DNA from: Streptomyces neyagawaensis | GTDB taxonomy: Bacteria > Actinomycetota > Actinomycetes > Streptomycetales > Streptomycetaceae | NCBI RefSeq assembly: GCF_023516595.1 | Contig: NZ_JAMGBG010000001.1 | Span: 496,001 to 560,000 of the forward strand | Length of the DNA: 64,000 bases | Direction: 5' to 3' | In this document: piece after piece, positions 1 through 9,044 of the stretch | Position numbering within the stretch: the first letter of the stretch is position 1 | How the letters are laid out: each line of letters starts with the position of its first letter | Notes under the pieces: generated by a model | Databases searched by the model: none | What the model saw: only the letters and a program-made list of their open reading frames with translations | Told to the model about the DNA's origin: nothing | Made by a program: the position numbers and the translations under genes

Positions 1-1035
1 TGAAGCATCGGTGGTGTTGATGTGATTTGTGTGGCTGCTGGGGCTGGAGTGGTCGGGGGCACCGTCCACCCCATGAGCCTCCTCGGCGGAGTCACCGGAA
101 TCCTCCTCCCCCGGTTCCCCTTCACCAGGTCGCGACGGTGTCGACGTCGCGGCGGCCATCGGCCCCATGTCACCGATCTCGTCGGCGAGTTGGTGTACGA
201 GAATGCCGTGCCGGAACGCGGTCTCACCTACCTCGGCGCACGTACTGCCGTACACGGAGAGCCGGTTGCCGCCCTCGCGGACGATCTCCACGGAACGTCG
301 TGCGGTCCGGGCCTCCTTGGTCAGCAGGGCGCCGAGACGGGCGGCGTGCGGGGTGCGGACGGCCACCCGGGGGCGGAGGCGGGTGCGGGAGAAGTCGGCG
401 ACGTCCTGGTCGGCGACGAGTCGGCCCTGTTCGAGGGTGAGTACCCGGTCGGCGATCCGTGCGGCCTCCTTGGGGTCGCCGGTGGTGAACAGGACGGCGC
501 CGCCCTGGGTCGCGTGCGCCCGCATGATCCCGTGCAGCCAACGCCCTTCGCGCACGGACAACCCGTGGGTGGGCTCGTCGAGGACGAGGGCGTGCGGGTC
601 GGACAGCAGCGCACAGGCCAGTCCGAGTCGGCGGTCCATGCCCCGCGAGAGAGTGCTCAACCGGGCCTCGCGCAGACTGACCAGACCCACCACCTCCAGG
701 ACTTCGTCGGCCCGCCGCACGGGCAGTCCCGCGGCCGCGCACAGCATCCGTAGATGACCGCGGACCGTGCGGGCCGGGTGCCCCGGTACTTCGCCGAGCA
801 GAGCACCCACTTCGCGGTTGGGGTGCGCGATGCGGTGCAGGGGGCGGCCTCTGAAGTAGGTGATTCCGCGGCCCTTTTGGAGTTCGAGCATCAGCCTGAG
901 CACGGTCGTCCTGCCCGCACCCGACGTTCCGAGGAGTGCGGTGACACGGCCGGAGTGCGCCTCGAACGACACGTCGTCGACGGCGCGCGGAAGCTCCTTG
1001 CGAGGGGTGCTGGTCAATCCGATGGCCTGGATCAC
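1..1035 (-). CDS. ABC transporter ATP-binding protein, partial (C-terminus beyond window)
   Basis: The minus-strand frame from a GTG at 1035 stays open to base 1, so the C-terminus lies outside the window. The translation starts MIQAIGLTSTPRKELPRAV and has a P-loop region GTSGAGRTT (about residues 36-44), a degenerate signature LSRGM and a clear Walker B VLDEPTHGL, the order expected of an ABC-2 type exporter ATPase. The Walker A lysine is replaced by arginine. The remaining tail is Pro/Gln/His-rich. The protein probably sits at the membrane with a permease encoded further left. The fold is certain; the substrate is unknown, and the Arg substitution leaves real ATPase activity open. Confidence 0.82.
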   Translation of the reverse strand, partial: MIQAIGLTSTPRKELPRAVDDVSFEAHSGRVTALLGTSGAGRTTVLRLMLELQKGRGITYFRGRPLHRIAHPNREVGALLGEVPGHPARTVRGHLRMLCAAAGLPVRRADEVLEVVGLVSLREARLSTLSRGMDRRLGLACALLSDPHALVLDEPTHGLSVREGRWLHGIMRAHATQGGAVLFTTGDPKEAARIADRVLTLEQGRLVADQDVADFSRTRLRPRVAVRTPHAARLGALLTKEARTARRSVEIVREGGNRLSVYGSTCAEVGETAFRHGILVHQLADEIGDMGPMAAATSTPSRPGEGEPGEEDSGDSAEEAHGVDGAPDHSSPSSHTNHINTTDAS

Positions 1036-1153
1036 CCGAAGCAAGATAGCGCGATATGTACGGTTTTCCGGGCACCTCGCGGCTCGCTTCGAGGCAGCGG
1101 GCGGCGCCGGACGACGCCGCCGGACAGACCTCGGCTCCCTGGACCTCGTCCCG

Positions 1154-2002
1154 TCAGACCTCGGGGCGGAGCATCGGCGGGTTGAGGAGGGTGGCGCCAC
1201 CGGCACGGAAGAGCTGGGCGGGGCGGCCGCCCTGCCGAGTGGTGGTGCCACCGGTCGGCACCAGGAAGCCGGGCGTACCCGTCACCTTGCGGTGGAAATT
1301 GCGCGGGTCGAGCGCCACGGCCCACACCGCCTCGTAGACGCGGCGCAGCTCACCGACGGTGAACTCCGGCGGGCAGAAGGCGGTCGCCAGCGAGGAGTAC
1401 TCGATCTTCGAGCGAGCACGCTCCACGCCGTCCGCAAGGATCTGCGCGTGGTCGAAGGCCAGCGGCGCCACCGGCTCGCCGTCGCGCCCGTAGCCCCCTT
1501 CAGCCAGCAACTCCTCGACGGGCGCCCAGCGCGCGCTGTTCGCGTCGCCGCCCGGCCGGGGTGCCGGCAGGTCGGGGGCGAGCGCGAGGTGGGCGACGCT
1601 GACGACCCTCATCCGCGGGTCTCGCTTCGGGTCGCCGTAGGTCGCCAACTGCTCCAGGTGCGCACCGTTGTCCTGTGCCGGGGCGGACGGGTCGTGGGCG
1701 GTCAGCCCGGTCTCCTCGGACAGTTCCCGTGCGGCGGCCTGTGCCAGATCCTCGTCGGGCCGTACGAAGCCGCCGGGCAGCGCCCACCGCCCCTGGAAGG
1801 GCTGTTCGCCCCGCCGCACGGTCAGCGCGCACAGCGCGTGACGGCGGACGGTCAGCACGACCAGGTCGACGGTGACGGCGAAGGGCGGGTAGTCCGACGG
1901 GTCGTAGGGCATGCCGCGATCATAGTCGTCTTCCTGACGATAAACACTCCCTTCAGTGGTCGCTTCCGTTCTTGATCCGCTTCTCTCCGACACCTGACTC
2001 AT
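1154..2002 (-). CDS. NUDIX hydrolase with C-terminal winged helix (NrtR-like)
   Basis: The protein is about 282 aa. A full Nudix box, G-x5-E-x7-REL-x-EE-x-GL, is visible (GGFVRPDEDLAQ... RELSEETGL, near residues 75-97). It is followed by a C-terminal region of the winged-helix kind found in NrtR-type NAD-metabolism regulators (FTVGELRRVYEAVW, then FHRKVTGTPGFLVPTG). The protein may bind or hydrolyse ADP-ribose-like nucleotides and also bind DNA. I chose the ATG at 2002; an in-frame ATG at 2050 and one at 1912 are alternatives, none with a strong ribosome site. It follows the debranching-like gene on the same strand after about 60 bases. The Nudix assignment is firm and the regulatory role is inferred. 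Confidence 0.85.
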   Translation of the reverse strand: MSQVSERSGSRTEATTEGSVYRQEDDYDRGMPYDPSDYPPFAVTVDLVVLTVRRHALCALTVRRGEQPFQGRWALPGGFVRPDEDLAQAAARELSEETGLTAHDPSAPAQDNGAHLEQLATYGDPKRDPRMRVVSVAHLALAPDLPAPRPGGDANSARWAPVEELLAEGGYGRDGEPVAPLAFDHAQILADGVERARSKIEYSSLATAFCPPEFTVGELRRVYEAVWAVALDPRNFHRKVTGTPGFLVPTGGTTTRQGGRPAQLFRAGGATLLNPPMLRPEV

Positions 2003-2063
2003 GATCCACCCGGTGCCTTCGCGAGATCCGCACAGAGCGAGGTCGATCATGCGTCCGCCGAGG

Positions 2064-4283
2064 TCACCCTCCCAGCTGCAGACCGTCGGCCGCTTCCTCG
2101 ACCATGGCGAGCCCCAGTCTGCTGACGCGCACGGCGAAGGGGGCGCCGGCCACGCGCAGGCCGGTCAGGCCGATCTCGCCCAGCGGCGCGCTGCTCACCG
2201 GACGCAGCGTCACCGTGCCGGCCGGGGTGTCCGGCCGGATACCCACGAGGGTGGCGAGCAGCAGCACACCCGAGGCCGCCGCGGTCGCGGCCGGTCTGCA
2301 CGCGGCCGGATGCGGCAGGGGCGCGCCGCCCGCCGTGCGCTGCTCCCCCGCATACATCTCCGGCAGCCGGTGGCCGAAGCTCTCGGCCGCCGCCAGCACT
2401 CCCCGCATCAGAGCGCTCGCCTCCTTCTCGTAGCCCGCCGCCGCGAGCCCGGCGACCGCGATCGCCGTCTCCTGCACGCGCACGGCACCGCTGCGATGCC
2501 CGAACGGGTTGTACGCCGCCTCCTTGGCACCGAGGCTGCGCAGCCCCCACCCGGAATCCATGGCAGGTCCTCCGAGCAGCCGCGCGAGCTGCTCGGTCTG
2601 CACCTTGTCGAGCAGGCCCGGAGCCTGGCGGCCCCCGCCGAGCAGTCCTGTGTCGAGGAGGTGGGCTGTGGCCGCGCCCAGATGTGGGACGAGGCGCCCG
2701 TCGAGGGTGCGTGCGGCGGCGGGCCGGCCGCCGCCGCGGTCCTCCACCCAGAAGTCCGCCTGGAATCGGGTGCGCAGCCGTATCGCCCACTCCCTCAGCT
2801 CGTCCGCGCCGGGTCGGCCGTACGCGTCGAGCAGGTCGGCGCCCAGCAGCGCGGCCCGGTGGGCGTGTGCCTGGGTCTCGCAGCGCAGCGGGCCGCCGGG
2901 GCCGGGGTCGGGCAGATAGGTCCCGGCTCCGACGGTGGCCCGCAGCCACCGCAGACAGCGCTCGGCGGCCGGCAGCAGCTCCTCGGTCTCCTGCTCGGGC
3001 AGCCCCCAGCGTCTGGCCTCGGCGAGGAGCGCGGGGAAGAGGAGGGTGGCTTCGGTGCCGGTGCAGCCCGGCGGCAGATGAGGGCCCGCGTCCCTCCGTG
3101 GGCCGGGGATCATTCCCGACCGGGCCATCGGGCCGGCGAGTTGAGTGCGGGCCAGGGTGCGCAGGGTGCCCGCGGCGAGACGCGTACCTAGGGGCAGCGT
3201 CATACGGGCCGCGATCAGGGCGTCGGCCGGGGCCATGCCGCAGCGCCAGGGCGCGCCCGCCGCGAGGTGGATGTCGGACGGGTGGGCGGGGTCGCGCAGC
3301 AGTAGAGATTCCAGGTCTTCCAGGCATGTGTGCAGCAGCGCCCCGGCCCGCGGGTCGTCGCCTGCGGCGTCCGCCTGGGCGAGGGGGCTCGTGGCTCCGC
3401 GTCCCACCGGTCTGATGGGGCCCGCCCCGTCCGGTCGTACCCGTAGCTCCACGCTGCGCGAGCCACCGGGGGGCAGTTCCAACTCCCAGCGCAGCAGCCC
3501 GGCCGAGGCCAGGGCGTCGGCGGGTGGCGGGGAGGCGGTGACGGTCGAATGACCGGTGGCGCAGGACCAGCGCAGGCCCGCGTCACGGACGCTGGCGGGC
3601 AGCTCCGGCCCGGCGCTGCCGGAGGCGACGGCGCCCAGTTCCGCGAGGTCCGTGCCCAGGGACACCTCGACGGGCAGGCGCAGTGGCCGGCGGGCCGTAC
3701 TGTGCAGGGTGATCCGCTCGGTGCCGTCGGCGTGGCGGGTGCGTTCGACGATCACGTCCGGGTCGGGACCGGCGTCGGCGGAGACGCGCAGCGTTCCCAC
3801 GATGCGGGCCCGGTCGGCCGTGACCATCCGCGCCTGGACCGGAAGGGGCTCCCGTCCGGCCACACGGATCTGGCAGCGCGAGAGCATGCGCCGTCCCCCG
3901 CGGTAGAAGCCTTCCAGCCCCTCACCGGTCAGCTGGCCGTGTTCGCCGGAGATCGCGAGGCCCGGCAGAGCGACGCAGGTCAACGTGGTGTGGGCGGGGG
4001 GCAGCTCCGTGGGGCGTCGGGGGCCCGGAAGCGACGGTGAGGTACGCGCCTGGTTTCCGCCAGGCGTGGCGGTCGGTGGGGTGGGGGTGCCCGGGCCGGT
4101 TGTGGGGAGCTTGGGGCCGCTCGGGGTCCTCGGGCGCACGCCGATGGCGGGCGATGACGGGTTGCGGATCTCCGGGCGTGGGGCCGGGATGCCGTCCCCC
4201 CTGCGGGTGCGGGGGGTGGGCTGGCGGAGCCTGCCGAACGACGGGATGTCGTCGTAGGCGTCGGGCAAGGAGGGCAGGGACAT
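2064..4283 (-). CDS. glycogen debranching enzyme-like protein (GDE N-terminal domain family)
   Basis: The protein is about 739 aa from the ATG at 4283 (MSLPSLPDAYDDIPSFGRLR). The first 90 residues are proline-rich and low complexity. Then comes a beta-rich domain typical of the GDE N-terminal bis-domain (GLAISGEHGQLTGEGLEGFYRGGRR), followed by an alpha/alpha-toroid-like half (MDSGWGLRSLGAKEAAYNPFGHRSGAVRVQE, EMYAGEQ). The GEHG and MDSGWGLRS elements are typical of actinobacterial glycogen-debranching-like proteins. It may act on alpha-glucans, but the substrate cannot be read from sequence. The reading frame continues upstream to 4511 through the tandem repeat, which I exclude from the gene. 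Confidence 0.8.
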   Translation of the reverse strand: MSLPSLPDAYDDIPSFGRLRQPTPRTRRGDGIPAPRPEIRNPSSPAIGVRPRTPSGPKLPTTGPGTPTPPTATPGGNQARTSPSLPGPRRPTELPPAHTTLTCVALPGLAISGEHGQLTGEGLEGFYRGGRRMLSRCQIRVAGREPLPVQARMVTADRARIVGTLRVSADAGPDPDVIVERTRHADGTERITLHSTARRPLRLPVEVSLGTDLAELGAVASGSAGPELPASVRDAGLRWSCATGHSTVTASPPPADALASAGLLRWELELPPGGSRSVELRVRPDGAGPIRPVGRGATSPLAQADAAGDDPRAGALLHTCLEDLESLLLRDPAHPSDIHLAAGAPWRCGMAPADALIAARMTLPLGTRLAAGTLRTLARTQLAGPMARSGMIPGPRRDAGPHLPPGCTGTEATLLFPALLAEARRWGLPEQETEELLPAAERCLRWLRATVGAGTYLPDPGPGGPLRCETQAHAHRAALLGADLLDAYGRPGADELREWAIRLRTRFQADFWVEDRGGGRPAAARTLDGRLVPHLGAATAHLLDTGLLGGGRQAPGLLDKVQTEQLARLLGGPAMDSGWGLRSLGAKEAAYNPFGHRSGAVRVQETAIAVAGLAAAGYEKEASALMRGVLAAAESFGHRLPEMYAGEQRTAGGAPLPHPAACRPAATAAASGVLLLATLVGIRPDTPAGTVTLRPVSSAPLGEIGLTGLRVAGAPFAVRVSRLGLAMVEEAADGLQLGG

Positions 4284-4675
4284 GGAGTGGCTTCTTCTGC
4301 GTTCGGCGCGCGGTGGGTGCGCTCGGCACCTGGTGGAGAACAGTGGTGGCGGTGTGACGGGACGGGGTGGCGGCGAGGACAAGCCACGGATACCGCCACT
4401 CAGGTGAACGGAACGGCTCCACTCCGGGTCACGGTGCAGCCGTTCATCGGCGTACGTCCCTTCTGGGGCACGGCCACTCATCGGCGTACGTCCCTTCTGA
4501 GGCACGGCCACTCATCGGCCTGCGTGCCTTTCGGGGCACGGCCGCTCATCGGCATGCGTCCCTTTCCGGGGCACAGCCGCTCATCGGCGTACCGCCCTTC
4601 CTGGCCGTGCGTCGGGGCCTGCGTCCCTTCCACGTCACGGCTGTTCATCGGCCTGCGTCCCCTCCGGCTTCGCAC
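4284..4675. repeat. 34-bp tandem repeat array between two genes, overlapping the 3' end of the DUF4192 gene
   Basis: The core TCATCGGC recurs at 4444, 4478, 4512, 4546, 4581 and 4645, that is at 34, 34, 34, 35 and about 2 x 32 bases. Each unit holds a variant of GGGCACGGCC-RCTCATCGGC-RTRCGTCCCTT. The unit length is not a multiple of three, so the array is not a protein repeat. Its left end runs into the last codons of the DUF4192 gene (stop at 4635) and accounts for that protein's odd tail KPEGTQADEQP. The rest of 4284-4434 holds no gene I can support; the start region of the debranching-like gene lies there. Confidence 0.85.
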
Positions 4676-6440
4676 CTTGGCCGTCGACGGCCCGGCGGGC
4701 CCGTGCTCGGCCGCTGGGGCCGTCGGCGGCGCGTGCCGAGCGTCGGCCTCCGGATGAGGCGCCGTCGGTGGAACGCGGACGACGTGGCTGGGCCGGACCG
4801 CGGGGTGAACGCCGGCCGGCGTGGGTGTCCGGGCTCCGCTCCGGTCGTGACCGGCGCCGGCGCCGAGAGCCGGTGCCGCATGCCTTGTCCGCGGATGCCA
4901 CGCGACCGGGTGACGGCTCGACCGCCGTTGTCGCCTCGCTCGGCTGCTCCGCGACGTCCGGTGCGGCCTCGGCGCCTGCCTCCGTCGTGGTCCTCGGAAG
5001 CGCTCGCCCCCTGCGTTCCGCGCGGAGGCAGCGGCGGATCGACTCGGGGTCGAGGCCTTCGTTGCAGGCCTGGTGGAGGAGGCGGGCGAAGAGGTAGTCG
5101 CGGTCGGCGGCGAGGGCCATGGCCAGGGCTTCGCGGGCCTCCAGCTCGTCGCCCGTGGACCACGCCACCCAGCCGGCCAGTGTGAGAGGAGCTGCGGCGT
5201 GTTCTCCATAGGGGCCCACGCAGCGGCGGGCGAGAGCGCGCCAGAGTCGGAGCGCGGGACTCGCCTCGTCACCCTCCATCCACTCCGCGGCCCGGTCCCG
5301 GGTCGCCCTGTCCTGGAGGCCCAGAATCATGGTCGCGGCGTCGTCATGACCGATCAGCTCGTCGTCCCGCAGGTCCGCGTCGAGGGTGCCGGACACGGTC
5401 GGTACGGCCGCGAGGCGCTCCATGGCGCGCCGGACCACCGCGAGCGTCTCCTCCGCCACGTCAGCGCGGCTCTCCGCTTCCAGGATGCGCGGGACGAGGG
5501 CAGCCTGGGCGGCGTCGAGCGCGGCCTCCTGCTGCAGAGCCGCCGCGGTCTCCCAGGGCATCAGCCGTGCCCGCAACTCCCGTAGCGTGCCGCGCACCTG
5601 AAGGCCCGCGTAGGTCGCGGCAGCGGCGAGCACGGAAGTGCCGGGCAGCCCCATCGCCTCGCCGTCCGGGGAACAGCATCCGTTGCCCGGGCAGCAGTAC
5701 GACCAGAAGCGGCCGTCGGAGATGCACAGGGCCTCGACCACCGGGACGTCGAGGGCGCCGCAGGCCCTGCGCAGGAGTTGGGCCAGTGGCCGCAGGCGCT
5801 CCATGACGTCGCGCGCCGACTCGCCGCCCGCCGGGTCCTGGCACAGGAAGGCGACCATGCTCTCCGGTTTGGCGCCCCGGCGCTCGCTGCCGGTCACCAG
5901 CCCGTGGGCCAGTTGCTGCGCCACGGACGGCCAGTCGTCCGTGTGGGCCGGGATCCCGAGCCGGGCACGCCCGCCGAACCGCCCCTTCGCCTCCCCGTCG
6001 TGCAGTGCGACGAGAACGATGCTGTCCTCGGGGCGATAGCCGAGCAGATACGGCAGGGCGTCGGCCAGCTCGGCCGGGGTCCGCAGGGTGACCTGTTGCT
6101 CGCCGCCGGGGCCGACGGCCGCGCCGTGCCCCGCGTACGCCCCGCATTCACCGTGACCCATGAGCGGGACAGTCCCTTCGGGTGCCGGCGCATGCCCCAC
6201 TAGCGGCACCGCCCTCTCGGGTACCGCCCCGTGCCCCGCGGACTCGTCGTGCCCGGGCTGATGTCGTGGCCCCCAGTCGTCACGCTCCGACCGAGGCCGC
6301 GGCTCCCAGTCGTCACGGTCCGGGAGAGGTCGCCGCTCGCGGTCCTCGTAGGCGGTGGTCTCCCCACGCCCGCTCCAGCCGTTCTGCCCGCTGATGTCAC
6401 CGTTGCCGGAGGTCCCGGCCGCTTCGCTGTGATTCGTCAT
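4635..6440 (-). CDS. DUF4192 family protein
   Basis: The protein is 601 aa. The DUF4192 core is recognisable from LRTPAELADALPYLLGYRPE (about residue 118) through EALCISDGRFWSYC and the cysteine-rich CPGNGCCSPDGEAM, to the tetratricopeptide-like C-terminal part (LTLAGWVAWSTGDELEAREALAMAL). The first 110 residues are charged and low complexity (RDDWEPRPRSERDDWGP). The last 120 are Arg/Ser/Pro-rich and end inside the adjacent tandem repeat. The family's function is not established. The ATG at 6440 is preceded by nothing conspicuous. The gene shares strand and order with the genes to its left, so it belongs to the core side of the island boundary. Confidence 0.88.
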   Translation of the reverse strand: MTNHSEAAGTSGNGDISGQNGWSGRGETTAYEDRERRPLPDRDDWEPRPRSERDDWGPRHQPGHDESAGHGAVPERAVPLVGHAPAPEGTVPLMGHGECGAYAGHGAAVGPGGEQQVTLRTPAELADALPYLLGYRPEDSIVLVALHDGEAKGRFGGRARLGIPAHTDDWPSVAQQLAHGLVTGSERRGAKPESMVAFLCQDPAGGESARDVMERLRPLAQLLRRACGALDVPVVEALCISDGRFWSYCCPGNGCCSPDGEAMGLPGTSVLAAAATYAGLQVRGTLRELRARLMPWETAAALQQEAALDAAQAALVPRILEAESRADVAEETLAVVRRAMERLAAVPTVSGTLDADLRDDELIGHDDAATMILGLQDRATRDRAAEWMEGDEASPALRLWRALARRCVGPYGEHAAAPLTLAGWVAWSTGDELEAREALAMALAADRDYLFARLLHQACNEGLDPESIRRCLRAERRGRALPRTTTEAGAEAAPDVAEQPSEATTAVEPSPGRVASADKACGTGSRRRRRSRPERSPDTHAGRRSPRGPAQPRRPRSTDGASSGGRRSARAADGPSGRARARRAVDGQGAKPEGTQADEQP

Positions 6441-6637
6441 GCGGCGACCATCTCGCGGATCTTGGAATTCCGCTTTGACCTGTGGATAAGTCCGACCATG
6501 GCCACGTCAGAGGTTGTCCACAGGTCCGCACCGCTCGTCGGCGCGATGTCCGAGGCATCGGCTTGCATGGGGCCATGAACGACGCGAACCTGCCGAACCT
6601 GCCCACCCCGGATCCCCACCATCCGCCCGCATCCGGC
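6441..6637. other. island left-boundary region with a 31-bp sequence repeated inverted at the recQ start
   Basis: No gene is supported here. A 31-base stretch at 6545-6575 (TGTCCGAGG, then C, ATCGG, C, TTGCATGGGG, C, CATG) matches 28 of 31 bases of the sequence that runs into the recQ start codon on the other strand (24449 to 24419). In the left copy the terminal ATG opens a plus-strand frame (MNDANLPNLPTPDPHHPPASG) that soon runs antisense into the aspartate kinase gene and looks like a truncated gene start. Confidence 0.5.
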
Positions 6638-7966
6638 TCAGTCCACCCGCTGGTCGTCGGGGGCGGGGGCCGGCCCCGAGCCAACCAGGACGTCACTGTG
6701 CGGGGAACGGGCCTTGACCGGCGGGGCGGCGGGCGGTGCCGTGGGTCCGACGGGGGACGGATAGAGCGCGGCGTGCCGACGGCGGGCCTCGGCGACGGCT
6801 TCCGAGCGCGGCACCGCGATGTGATCCGCCCGGCCGTCCGCCCGGAGGGCGGTGACCAGGCACAGGTCGTCGAGGCGGCGCGCGCCGCTCAGGTGCCGGG
6901 CCGCGCCCCGTGCCCCTGTCGGAACCGTCAGGCAGATCTCGCCCGCGGTGTCGAACTCGGTGACCGGCAGGCCCTCGGCCCGCAACCGCCCAGCCACCGC
7001 CCGACGTTCGCGGCCGGACCGGAACGACCACACATCGCTGCCCTGGTGCACCACCACGGCAGCCGCCTCCGGCCCCACCCCCACGACGGTGCCGACGGCC
7101 CGCTGCTCGCCGACCACGACCCCGTCACCCACAACACCAGCCCGGTCCCGCACCAGGGCCCCTTCCCCGGCCACGCCCCCCTCCTCCGGCTCGCCCCCCA
7201 ACCGCTCCCCCACCCCGGTGTCGCCCGCCGCCCCCTCACCCCAGGGGAAGGGACGGCACCACACCCTCACCCCCGCGCGCTCCGCCCACTGCACAGCGCC
7301 CTCGTGGACGACCTTGGCCCCGTGGCGGGACATCCGCCGCACCCCCTCGTAGCTGATCCGGGAGAGGGTGCGGGCCTCCGGGACGAGATAGGGGTCGGCG
7401 GTGCAGACGCCGGGCACGTCGGAGAAGAGTTCGCAGGTGTCGGCGCCCACCATCGCCGCCGTCGCCACCGCGGAGAGGTCCGAGCTGTTGCGGCCGAGCA
7501 TGACGGTCCGCCCGTGCGCGTCGACCGCCTGGCCGCCGGGGACGACCGCGATCCCGCCGTCGGCCAGGGCGCGGGACAGCGCCGTGGCGTCGGCCGAGGT
7601 CACCGTCGCCCGGTCCGGCGGGCCCTCGGCGAGGAGACCGGTGCCCGCCGCGGGAACCGGATGCGCGGCCACGCCCTGGGCGTCGAGCGCGGCCGTGAGC
7701 AGGGCGACGCTGACGGTCTCACCGGTGGTCAGGAGCATCGCGGCGACCGAGGCCGGTGGGTCGCCGGCGAGGGCGTCCAAGGTCTGCTGGAGTCTGCCGG
7801 TCGTCCCGGACATCGCGCTCACCACGGCGACCAGTGGGCGCTCCTCCTCGGCGCTGCGGCGCACCGCGTACCGGGCGACGCGGTGATAGCCGTCCAGGTC
7901 GGCGAAGGCGGAGCCGCCGAACTTCAGCACCAGCGGACGGCTGCCGGGGGCGCGGCGGGGGGTCAT
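6638..7966 (-). CDS. aspartate kinase, cluster-associated
   Basis: The enzyme (442 aa) phosphorylates aspartate to aspartyl-4-phosphate. The N-terminal amino-acid-kinase motif is KFGGSAF (residues 15-21), where housekeeping enzymes have KFGGTSV. Further motifs are LLTTGE and GRNSSDLSAV (158-167), which replaces the usual GRGGSDTTAV. Downstream FSDVPGVCTADP and ISYEGVRRMSRHGAKVVH are typical of the family. The C-terminal regulatory part is weakly conserved and ends in a Pro-rich tail. The ATG overlaps the stop of the semialdehyde dehydrogenase gene (ATGA), so the two are translationally coupled and encode consecutive steps. Pairing with Asd in an accessory cluster suggests dedicated, perhaps feedback-relaxed, precursor supply. 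Confidence 0.88.
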   Translation of the reverse strand: MTPRRAPGSRPLVLKFGGSAFADLDGYHRVARYAVRRSAEEERPLVAVVSAMSGTTGRLQQTLDALAGDPPASVAAMLLTTGETVSVALLTAALDAQGVAAHPVPAAGTGLLAEGPPDRATVTSADATALSRALADGGIAVVPGGQAVDAHGRTVMLGRNSSDLSAVATAAMVGADTCELFSDVPGVCTADPYLVPEARTLSRISYEGVRRMSRHGAKVVHEGAVQWAERAGVRVWCRPFPWGEGAAGDTGVGERLGGEPEEGGVAGEGALVRDRAGVVGDGVVVGEQRAVGTVVGVGPEAAAVVVHQGSDVWSFRSGRERRAVAGRLRAEGLPVTEFDTAGEICLTVPTGARGAARHLSGARRLDDLCLVTALRADGRADHIAVPRSEAVAEARRRHAALYPSPVGPTAPPAAPPVKARSPHSDVLVGSGPAPAPDDQRVD

Positions 7967-9012
7967 CCGAGCCACCCGTTCTTGGTGGCGAGTTCCACGA
8001 TCTGCAGGGCGTTCAGTGCCGCTCCCACCCACAGGTTGTCGGCGACCACCCACAGAGCCACCGCCCGGTCGTCCTCGGGCTCGACGCGAATACGGCCGAC
8101 ATGGACCAGGGCCCGGTCCTCGGGGCGGGCGAAGACGGTGCGAGGCATGGGGTAGGAGGGATCGTCCGACCGGCGGTAGGCACGGAGGCCGGGCGTGGCG
8201 GCCAGGGCCTCCTCGACGGACACGGTGGTGACCGGCTCCTTCAGCCGGAGGTGCACGGCCTCGGAGTGGCAGTCGAAGACCGGGACGCGTACCGCGGTGG
8301 CGCTCACCCGCAGCTCCGGCAGGCCGAGGATCTTGCGCGGTTCACGGACGAGTTTGCGTTCCTCGTGCGTGAGCCCGGTGTCGTCCCGCAGCCCTATCTC
8401 GGGGACGAGGTTGAAGGACAGCGGCTGCCCGAAGCGCCCGCCGGGGGCACCCTGCGCGCGGGGCTCGTCCAAAATGGTCCTGGAGCCCTCCGCCAGCTCC
8501 CGCAGACCGCGTACTCCGCCGCCGGACGCCGCCTGGTAAGTCGCCACCACGACGCTCTCCAGGCCCGCCAGTTCGTGCAACGGGTGCAGGGCGCGCACCA
8601 GTTGGATGGTCGAGCAGTTGGGATTGGCCACGAGGCCGCTCACCGGGCGGTCGTCGAGGGCGCCGGGGTTGACCTGCGGCACCACGAGGGGGACATCGGG
8701 GCGCATCCGGAAGGCAGAACTGTTGTCGACGACCAGCACCCCGGCCGAGGCGAGCCGCTCCGCCTCTCGGGCGCTCACCTCCGCGCCCGCGGAGAAAATG
8801 GCGACATCCAGACCCCTCGGGTCCAGATCGTCGAGGGTGACCACGTCCGTCATGGGCAGGGAGAGCGCCAGTTCGGCGGCCAGATCACGACCGACACTGC
8901 GCGCCGAGCCGACGGGTGTCACCTGCTCCACGGGCACGATCCCGCCGTCGAGCAGGGCCAGGCACTCCCGGCCCACCGCTCCGGTGGCGCCCACTACCGC
9001 GATGCGCAGCAT
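7963..9012 (-). CDS. asd: aspartate-semialdehyde dehydrogenase
   Basis: The enzyme (349 aa) reduces aspartyl-4-phosphate to aspartate-4-semialdehyde with NADPH. The Rossmann motif VVGATGAVGRECL is at the N-terminus, the catalytic cysteine is C133 in NPNCST, and the catalytic-domain motifs SGGGVRGL and FDCHSEAVH are present. The ATG at 9012 has an excellent AGGAGG six bases upstream. The gene starts 32 bases after the GlxA-like regulator and overlaps the kinase gene by four bases, giving an operon of regulator, Asd and kinase. Because Asd also serves lysine, threonine and methionine synthesis, a housekeeping copy is expected elsewhere; the setting among accessory genes points to product-specific use. 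Confidence 0.92.
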   Translation of the reverse strand: MLRIAVVGATGAVGRECLALLDGGIVPVEQVTPVGSARSVGRDLAAELALSLPMTDVVTLDDLDPRGLDVAIFSAGAEVSAREAERLASAGVLVVDNSSAFRMRPDVPLVVPQVNPGALDDRPVSGLVANPNCSTIQLVRALHPLHELAGLESVVVATYQAASGGGVRGLRELAEGSRTILDEPRAQGAPGGRFGQPLSFNLVPEIGLRDDTGLTHEERKLVREPRKILGLPELRVSATAVRVPVFDCHSEAVHLRLKEPVTTVSVEEALAATPGLRAYRRSDDPSYPMPRTVFARPEDRALVHVGRIRVEPEDDRAVALWVVADNLWVGAALNALQIVELATKNGWLG

Positions 9013-9044
9013 TCGGTTCCTCCTGTCGGCCCCCCGTGTGGGGC

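Noticed and set aside
4434..4675. CRISPR array
   Set aside because: Units are contiguous 34-mers that vary along their length, with no constant repeat alternating with unique spacers and no cas genes.
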